A stretch of DNA of 64,000 nucleotides from Cystobasidiopsis lactophilus. Taxonomy: Eukaryota; Basidiomycota; Agaricostilbomycetes; Agaricostilbales; Chionosphaeraceae. The notes below the pieces were generated by a model. The model saw only the letters and a list, made by a program, of their open reading frames with translations, did not search any database and was not told the origin of the DNA. The DNA lies in the NCBI GenBank assembly GCA_001599975.1, contig BCIO01000002.1, forward strand, positions 3,545,883 through 3,609,882, in the 5' to 3' direction. Made by a program: the position numbers and the translations under genes. Of the stretch, positions 57,425-64,000 are shown piece by piece; the first letter of the stretch is position 1, and the number at the start of each line of letters is the position of its first letter.

Positions 57425-58096
57425 TGCTGTTCGTGAAGAGGTCGTCGACTAGGAGCAGAAGAGCAACCAGCAAGAACGCTCTCTTTGTATACGAAAATAG
57501 CACTAGGCTCGATGCGCAGGCGAGGCAGAGACAGAGCCACTTGGCCAATCCGAGACCTCGCTGCAGATCGCGACTTGCCAAACGCCAAAGCACGCTTTCA
57601 CGGATCTCCCGGCCTTCCAAGAGGGGCGGAGCGACAGAACTGGCAAGTAAAGAGTGTGCAAAAGGAGAAAAGGCGAGGCGAGGCCAGAAGGTGGCGAATC
57701 GTGGATGAGCAGTTCGCCACCCTCAAAAAGTCGACGTGGCCGAGGCGAGTGGTGACGTTCGCCAAGGGTCATGAGCAAGAAAGAGAAGATTTGCAAGCCT
57801 CGTATTGTGTGGATTTATATGAGAGAGAAGCAGAAAAGAGTTCATGGGGTGGTGGGAGAGAGTTCCAACAAGAAAAGTTATCCTGCCCTTCGCCTCTTCA
57901 CAAAATGACAACAGGGGTGTGTGGCGTGAGTTTGCCGAGAGTGAAGAGTGGAAGGACAAAAGGCAAAGAAGATTGAAAGACGTTTCTGCGAGTTCTTGCG
58001 TTCATCTGAGCTCGGTGTGTAGAGCAAGGGTTGGGCCCAAACACGCACCCAAAAAATCAAGAGGGCATTTCTAAAAAAGTGGAATCGGGAGGTCGT
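57425..58096. other. Intergenic, promoter of duplicated-module gene
   Basis: About 670 bp. Plus-strand frames of 94-163 codons are open but Arg/Lys-rich and shadow the purine-rich strand; I do not accept them. Confidence 0.5.
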
Positions 58097-58903
58097 TTAT
58101 GAGGCCGCCGAGGGAGCAGGCTGGGCGGGGGCCTGGGTGAGGTGGTTGGAGACGATGGGCCTCAAGACCTGTACGTCGAAACCGTCACGTCCGTCCTCTC
58201 AGGATGGAAGTGGAGCCAACGCACCTTCTGGTAGACGGAGATGGCGCCCTTGGTCTGGGGGAGCATGAGCCAGAGGAGCAGGACGCATTTCAGGCTGTAG
58301 TAGAAGGGGAACCTGCGCTCAGAGCGTTGTTAGCCTGGGTTCGGACTAGAGTAAGACCACCAAGCGCACCAGTAGAGGATGACATTGACGAATGTCTCGG
58401 CCAAGGTCAGAGCGCCGTACACGGTCCAGTAGCTGTAGATGCCGGACGACCTCCATTGAGCGAAACGCATTGGCAGCGGGAGCGCCAAGGACCTACGTGA
58501 GCCACTGGACGTCGTCGCCGGAAGCGGGGGTTTCCAAAGCGCGGAGGGAGAAGTAGGCGGGGATGATGACGCCGATGACATTGGTGAGGAAGCCGGCGAA
58601 GACGTTGAAGAAGATGAGGGCGCCAAAGAGGCCGAGGCCGCCGAGCACGCCGTACGACTTTGGCACTTGGGTCTGGCGCTCGAGGTTGACCAGGGACGGG
58701 TACTTGGACAGCTGTTCATGCAACGCAGAACGTTGAGCGAGCGGTCCGGGGAGGGCGCGGCGCTGAGACACGGCCAAAAGTTAAGTGGTCCCTCACCTCC
58801 TTGTCAATCTGGGAGATGTAGTCTGTCGAGCAAGATCAATCGATAGCTCGTGCTATGGTGTAGAGGAACGTCACCCACAGTTGAGCTTGTCAGAGGCAGA
58901 CAT
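58097..58903 (-). CDS. YOP1: Yop1/REEP5-family membrane-shaping protein
   Basis: ER protein of the TB2/DP1/HVA22 family that inserts hairpin helices to curve ER tubules. The start at 58903 gives MSASDKLN, then a short exon YISQIDKE, LSKYPSLVNLERQTQVPKSY, GVLGGLGLFGALIFFNVFAG, FLTNVIGVIIPAYFSLRALE and TPASGDDVQWLT, then YWTVYGALTLAETFVNVILY and FPFYYSLKCVLLLWLMLPQT. The last two lines are the family hallmark (YWTVF...E and PFYYxxKxxxLLWL). It ends PAPSAAS-stop. Six exons. Length about 185 residues, as in yeast Yop1. Confidence 0.93.
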
Positions 58904-59339
58904 GGTTGAGAGCTGTTGTGCAGTTGCGGTTCGAGCTGCGAAATGCGGGAAACGTCAGACTTCGAGTGCGGCGGGTTCTCCCAGCTGCTGGCCCTGCTCG
59001 ACCCTGCAGGACTGGTCAATCGCGGTAGACAAGGCCTATTTAGGGTGAATCAAGCCTACCGAGCTGCGCACTGCTGTTATCGAATTTTGGGGGCAGCGGG
59101 CATTTGCCTCGGATTCCAAGCAGGGCCAGACGCTGGGCGGGACGGAGCACTCACTGGGAGGCTGTCTGTGATAATCAGATCGCTGCCAGACCTGGAGTCA
59201 AGCCTCGAAGCTCACCTGAAAGTTCACGAAGAGATGGAGGAACGCAGACAAGCGTCATTTGCGCGAGGTTGGGCCGGTCATCGCTTCGCTCCCGTCAAAC
59301 TTGGGTTTAGTCCCAAATCGACCATCGTCTCTGCAAATC
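58904..59339. other. Divergent promoter, YOP1 and PSD1
   Basis: About 435 bp separating the two start codons; no recognisable gene or element. Confidence 0.5.
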
Positions 59340-61311
59340 ATGGCGAGCGTGGTGCGCTATCGCCAGCTCCTGCGAGCCAGCCCGACGTCGGCTAGGCCAA
59401 GGCACTTTTCGCGCTCGACTTTCAGGCGCTCGGGCCAACAGCAGCCTCCTCCTCCCTCGCAACAGCATCAAGACCCATTCTTCAGTAAGCTTTCCGTTGG
59501 TTGTAAAACTCGGGATCAAGAAGGCTCAAGTTGGCGTGTGGCATTGGCATCAAAAAGCCAGGCTGCGCACTCGGCTAAAGCAGACGCCTGTAATATGGTC
59601 ACCTTTGCCTTGGGGCGTGGGCATAGCCGTGCTCATTGGCTTGACCTGGGTCAAACAGCAACAACGAAAGCCAATGGCCGAGCGCGATGCGGACGGCGAG
59701 GTGCGCGTCAAAGGCCCATGGCAGGTGAGCTCCCTCTCAACCAAACTTTCCTCCCCATCAAGTACTTACGGCAAAGGAATGTCCCAGGTGCATGTGATTG
59801 GAGCTTTGCCGCTAAGGACGCTGTCGAGGATCTACGGCGCCTTGAACGAGTACACCTTGCCCAACTGGTTCCGCGTGCCAGGGTTCAAGCTCTACGGCTT
59901 CCTGTTCGGCGTCAACTTTGACGAGGTGCCAAAGGAGCTCAAAGAGTACACCTCGCTCTCCGACTTCTTCATGCGCGAGCTCAAGCCTGGCACCCGCGCC
60001 CCCGACGAGTCCGCTTTGCTCGTGAGTCGGCCACTCTTCTCAAGCTCTTTTTCACCTGTCTGAACTGCGTATGTATTTTCCGTCTCATAGATCTCACCGG
60101 CGGACGGCAGAGTGGTCAATTTCGGGTACATCGAGAACCGGCAGGTGGAGCAGGTCAAGGGCGTCACCTACTCGCTCGACGCTTTATTAGGCGGCACTGG
60201 CCCAGCACCAACCCAGGGCCCTTTACAGCCCACCCAAGTTGACTCGCCGCGGCCCAAGCACGCCATCGTGGACGAGGAGGAGTTCGCCAACGTCAACGGC
60301 ATCGAGTACACTCTGGGCGACCTGATCGGCGAGGAGGAGGACCAGCCTTCGCCTAAGCGCGGGGATCGGAGGGAGAAGCGAAAAGAGGAGGAGCAGGATG
60401 CGACGAGGGAGGAGGCGAAGGGCTCCACTTTGGACCACGCCACTGTCGCCATGGATGTTGGCCCGCTCGCCAACTTGCCTTGGACCGTCAAGGGCATCCC
60501 CAAGCCCGGCAACAAGATGTTCTTCGCCGTCGTCTATCTCGCTCCTGGCGACTATCACAGGTTGGAACTCTCCCTCATTCGAGAGAAATTGGCCTTTTGC
60601 TCAAAGCTCTCACCGCGATCGTCCCAACAGATTCCACAGCCCAGCAGCTTGGGTCGTCGAGAGACGGCGACACTTTGCCGGCGAGCTCTTCTCAGTCTCG
60701 CCTTGGATGAGCAAAAAGCTGGCCGACCTCTTCGTCCTCAACGAGCGCGTCGCTCTGCTCGGCCGGTGGCGCCATGGCTTCTTCTCAATGTGAGTGGCAA
60801 GCTTTCCCTATCGACCAGAATTGGTTAATGACATCCTCCATATCTGATTATAGGGTTCCTGTGGGGTGCGCTGCATCAATGCTAAAGGATCGTGATAAAT
60901 TCAGCTAACTCTCATCGCTCAGGGCGACCAACGTGGGCCGAATCGTCATCAACTTTGATAAGGTGAGTGAAAGGCTCTTGATCAGATGAAAGATCTGATC
61001 TTGGGCTTCAATCACAGGACCTGTTCACCAACTCGCGGACGCGGTCGACAACGCCCGGAAAATGTGCGTGCTGCTTCTCTCACACGGTCTTGATGTGGCT
61101 CAAGCTGTTGTGGTGCGCAGTCTCGGAAGCCAACTACGCCAGCGCGTCTCGCTTGCTCAAGGGCCAAGCGCTCAAGCCGTTCGACGAGATGGGCGGCTTC
61201 ATGCTGGGCAGCACGATCGTTCTGATCTTCGAGGCGCCGGAAAAGGCGGCTTTCACGGTGCAGAAGGGGGAGCTGGTCAAGGTCGGGCAGGCCCTGATGA
61301 AGTTGGAATGA
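59340..61311 (+). CDS. PSD1: Phosphatidylserine decarboxylase, mitochondrial type
   Basis: Pyruvoyl enzyme of the inner mitochondrial membrane that makes phosphatidylethanolamine from phosphatidylserine. A presequence ([20 protein letters not shown]) and Arg-rich region precede a membrane helix ([14 protein letters not shown]). The catalytic part reads [78 protein letters not shown] (His of the family) and, in the alpha part, the autocleavage motif LGST at 61204-61215 within [16 protein letters not shown]. The alpha chain ends VGQALMKLE-stop. Between SLDALLG and [13 protein letters not shown] lies a low-complexity acidic insert of about 120 residues, as in other fungal Psd1. About ten exons. 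Confidence 0.93.
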
Positions 61312-61324
61312 GCAGAAGGGAGAG

Positions 61325-61377
61325 CGCCTCAAAATGTATCCAAAGTGACAATGGCATGATCACCTCTCCAGATCAGA
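61325..61377. repeat. Direct repeat A flanking deaminase gene
   Basis: 53-nt segment starting CGCCTCAAAATGTATCC, 14 bp after the PSD1 stop. It matches repeat B (63544-63597) in the same orientation with four substitutions and one single-base gap. Confidence 0.8.
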
Positions 61378-61417
61378 GTGTGAAGTGTCAAGACACCGTA
61401 GGGAGAACGTGAGAATT

Positions 61418-63503
61418 ATGCCCCGTTTCTTGCTTCTTGTTCCGCAACCGCCTCAGATGACTCAGCTGGACAAGACCTTTTACGTCTTGCGATTTCGCAC
61501 CCTCTCCACTCTGCTGCAAGCACTGCAGAAGCACAAGAACCCGGCCGTCTTCCAGGTCGAGCAGTCGAAGCGGGCGCGTGACGAGCGGCGTGCTGCAGAT
61601 GCGCTCGCAGCCGTTCTGGCAATTGAGAAGAGGCTGGTTGTGGCTGTGGCAGCCTGTTCGGGGCCTGGAGAGGATCGCGCAAGCTATGAGGCGGTAGCAA
61701 CAGTAGTGGAGACGAGAGTAGACGTGGGCAGCGGTGACAGCAATAGCAGCGCGGCGACAAACCAAGACGACGACGAGGCCAGCGGGCCCGTCGACATCGC
61801 ATCCGCCTGCGTCGCGCACAATCCGCTATACGACAAGCAGAATGGGCCACTTTCGTCGGCGACGCCTCCGCCGGCTCCTTCGGTACCTCCCCAGCCAGCC
61901 CTACTTTCGCGCTCCTTACCCGCCAGCTCCAGCCCTCTCGCCAGAGATTCTCTCTCAGGCTTCTCCTCTGTCGAGATCGGACCTAGTACGGAGCCATTTC
62001 TTGGAGGCCCTCGGATGAATATGGAGTGAGTTCAGTTTGCCTAGAATACTGCTTGATTCCGCGTCAAAGATCTGCGATTTCCTACAGATTTCCGTTTCAA
62101 GAGCACGTCAAAAACCTACTGACCTCGATGGAGCAGCTCCGCGGGGCGCCAACGGCGCAGCGGCGCTCGCTCTCGGCGCTGTTCGTCCGGCATTTCGTGG
62201 CGGCGACGGCGAAGAAACAATCTTTCCGGCTCAGCCACTCAAACGTCATCACCGCACTCGCCAACTTGAAGATATTGGCCAAGGATGAGAGCGCGAAGGG
62301 AACCAAGAGCGCAGACTACACCCTACTGTCGCTTTCTCAACTTCGCCCATTTGTGAAACGAGCCAAGAAGCACGCCCTGACCCTTTCAGAGCACTTGGAT
62401 GTGGACGACATGTCCGATGCATCCTTTGCGGCGCTTCTTGCGGTGGTGTTGTCTGAATTCAAGACGAGGCTTGAAGCTCTCAGCTGCTCCAGCAGCGAAA
62501 CTCGATTCGAAGATGCTGTCAAGGCAACCAATGCTGGCCTCCTATGGCTATCACTCTCTCGGGCAAGTGCACTTAAGGGATTCTTGGACGCTTACGGGTC
62601 ACGCCTGTTCCCCAAAGTCGCGGATCCGACCTCGGACAACTCGAGTCAGCACACGGATGACGAGCTCGATGGTCTATCTAGTACCTCCGACAAGTCATCC
62701 TTCCTCAACGCTTTCAAGGTGTTAACAGTTCAGGTCGCCGCCGCCCATCGTCTGGCTTCCCTCGCCTTTACACCTGACTTGCCTCCTCTGCGGATATCCC
62801 TACTCAAACTGCCCGATCGCATGAGCGACGGGGCGCCTATGGAGGATTGGGAGACGACTATAGGAGCTGTGATCGAAAATCCTCTACGTGCCAGGCGCTT
62901 GGTCGAGCTCATCAAGCAGCACAAAGCCGATTGGGTTCCTAGTTGGAGCAAAGGGTGCGGTTTCCGGGGCGTGGTACACTCCGAAGCTGTGCTTGCTACT
63001 CTTAATTACATGGCCCGGGAGTCTGCGAATGCTGACCAACTCTGGGACAATGTAAGCCTGGATCTGCGCTGCCAACTACGAGTAGGTCTCTCCCTTGCTC
63101 CTGGACTTATCGGTCTGACTCGGTCGCACAGGATGCTAAGAGTGCTCTCGGAGTATCGCAACTGTCTTGCCCAGCTTGTGCAGCTCTCCTGCGGCTTCTT
63201 TCGAAGGGCATCAACGCGGCTTTCTCCACCCGTGGAAGTCACCACCGATACTTCGCCTGCGCCCTTCCCACGGAACTGCCAATCGAAATATTCAAAGAAA
63301 TGGTCGACACATTCAGTGCCTATCTGGTCGAAGTGCTGGACGTTTTCGAGGCAGACTGTGTGAAGAAGCGGGCCGAGTCCGAGCGGCCGTCCACCGACTC
63401 TGGCAGCAGCAGCAGCTCACTCGGTCAAGCTATCGAGGACAGTTGGCTTTTTGCGGATGACGAGGACGATGAACCGAGGGCGGACGAGGAGGGCAGAGCT
63501 TGA
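61418..63503 (+). CDS. OTT_1508-like (cytidine-deaminase fold) protein
   Basis: Putative nucleic-acid or nucleotide deaminase of the OTT_1508-like family common in fungi. The start at 61418 gives MPRFLLLVPQPPQMTQLDKT; an N-terminal region of about 200 residues is partly Ser/Pro-rich. After an intron (GAGTGAG..CTACAG) comes FPFQEHVKNLLTSMEQLRG and a helical domain of about 330 residues. The zinc site is split by the last intron: GFRGVVHSEAVLATLNYMA (His and Glu, codons at 62977-62985), then SALGVSQLSCPACAALLRLL (Cys codons at 63168 and 63177), followed by NAAFSTRGSHHRYFACALP, typical of the family. The C-terminus is acidic. Looks whole. It sits between two direct repeats. The substrate is unknown for the fungal branch. 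Confidence 0.72.
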
Positions 63504-63543
63504 CGGATGCGTGTGATGAAGTTGGAGTAAGGACAAGGGATTC

Positions 63544-63597
63544 CGCCTCAAAATGTACTCAAAAGTGACAATGGCATGACCACCGCTCCAGAGCAGA
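63544..63597. repeat. Direct repeat B flanking deaminase gene
   Basis: 54-nt segment starting CGCCTCAAAATGTACTC, 40 bp after the deaminase stop, about 91% identical to repeat A and in the same orientation. Similarity fades after CAGA, though short matches (TGAAG, GGAGA) continue for about 30 bp. Confidence 0.8.
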
Positions 63598-63771
63598 CTG
63601 AAGACATCATGGAGAGAATACGTCCGCGATCCTCATTGCATGCATCGTCACGGTTGCAGGCCGCCACGTCGCATGAAGGCGCGTTCGGTGGCTCAGCAAC
63701 TAGTAGCTCAAGCCTCCCACGTTGACGCTACCCATAGAGTATTAGCGCATGTAGTGGTCAAGAAACATTGC

Positions 63772-64000
63772 TTACCCGTCCGGCGCGGTGATACTGAGAA
63801 TTCCGGTATCAGTTACAGTCAACTTTCTACCTTGCGTGACCGACAAAACTTACCAGACGCAGGCGTCGAATGGGTACGCCTTAGTCGAGCCCCATAACGC
63901 CCTACCATCACAGGCGTCGGCAAAGCCCTGCGAAACAGCGATATGGTCAGGACTCAGATGTGAAAAGAGGTGACGCGATCAAAAGCAACGCACGCTCTTG
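63772..64000 (-). CDS. Small secreted cysteine-rich protein, family copy 3 (partial)
   Basis: Only the last exons are inside the window; the start lies beyond 64000. After an acceptor (TTCGCAG) the reading is GFADACDGRALWGSTKAYPF, DACVC, an intron (GTAAGT..CTCAG), then ITAPDG-stop at 63772. GFADAC and CxTAPxG-stop match the genes at 45395 and 44299, 18 kb away. Exon borders also match: the exon starts with GG-C-TT after CAG in all three. Seven coding bases of the previous exon may be visible at 63994-64000. Confidence 0.6.

Noticed and set aside
57485-57976. 163-codon plus-strand frame
   Set aside because: Product of a purine-rich strand; Arg/Lys/Glu-rich, no motif, and lies in the promoter of the divergent minus-strand gene.
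1-64000. Transposons, LTR elements, virus-derived genes, tRNA genes and CRISPR arrays
   Set aside because: I looked for reverse transcriptase, integrase, transposase and capsid-like readings, terminal repeats and tRNA-like cloverleaf consensus and found none I could support.

Overview
The window is nuclear DNA of a basidiomycete fungus. The evidence is dense protein-coding genes on both strands, very many short introns (mostly 45-75 nt, GT..AG with CTNAC-like branch points), and fungal families: a division-1 chitin synthase, Yop1, Psd1 with an LGST processing site, an Ssh4/Ear1-like SPRY protein with PPxY motifs, M43 secreted metalloproteases and fungal-type monocarboxylate transporters. The intron load and gene style suggest Pucciniomycotina (for example Microbotryomycetes); that placement is inference. 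I saw no tRNA or rRNA genes, CRISPR, transposons or virus-derived elements.

Layout, left to right. 0.3-12.8 kb, plus strand: a secreted GH26-like hydrolase, a cysteine-rich single-pass membrane protein, mitochondrial short/branched-chain acyl-CoA dehydrogenase, a Ser/Pro-rich protein, ARS2/Serrate and dUTPase. 13-23 kb, minus strand: a kinesin-3 motor (motor, FHA, coiled coil, KIF1-type region, PH), a UPF0658-like Golgi membrane protein and a classical SDR oxidoreductase. 23.7-35.8 kb: a small multi-pass membrane protein, a chitin synthase, a GST, a membrane-anchored sulfotransferase, a secreted Thr-rich protein with a His/Gly tail, and TRAX. 35.9-41.7 kb, minus strand: two tandem M43 metalloproteases and UTP23. 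42-48 kb: an unresolved regulator-like gene, two tandem copies of a small secreted cysteine-rich family, a PRELI/Ups protein and a tiny I9-type proteinase inhibitor. 48-57.5 kb: the SPRY/PPxY protein, two paralogous transporters flanking an unknown membrane protein, and a secreted protein with a duplicated cysteine module. 58-64 kb: Yop1, Psd1, an OTT_1508-like deaminase between two 54-bp direct repeats, and a third member of the small secreted family cut by the window edge.

There are no operons; genes are monocistronic and neighbours look mostly unrelated. A cell-surface or secreted theme recurs: the hydrolase, chitin synthase, two proteases, the Thr-rich protein, three small secreted proteins and the duplicated-module protein. 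A membrane-lipid and organelle theme is also present (Psd1, PRELI, Yop1, SPRY adaptor).

The most striking signal is splicing architecture. Several genes only make sense if very small exons are used, and these often carry the catalytic residue: 4 nt in the SDR (catalytic Tyr), 5 nt in the chitin synthase next to QRRRW, 7 and 12 nt in the I9 inhibitor, and 14 nt in the GH26-like enzyme (catalytic Glu). Three introns need GC rather than GT donors. Two introns beside catalytic microexons are stop-free multiples of three, so retention would give an in-frame but probably inactive protein. All gene models are read by eye from the DNA; exon ends have not been checked against transcripts.
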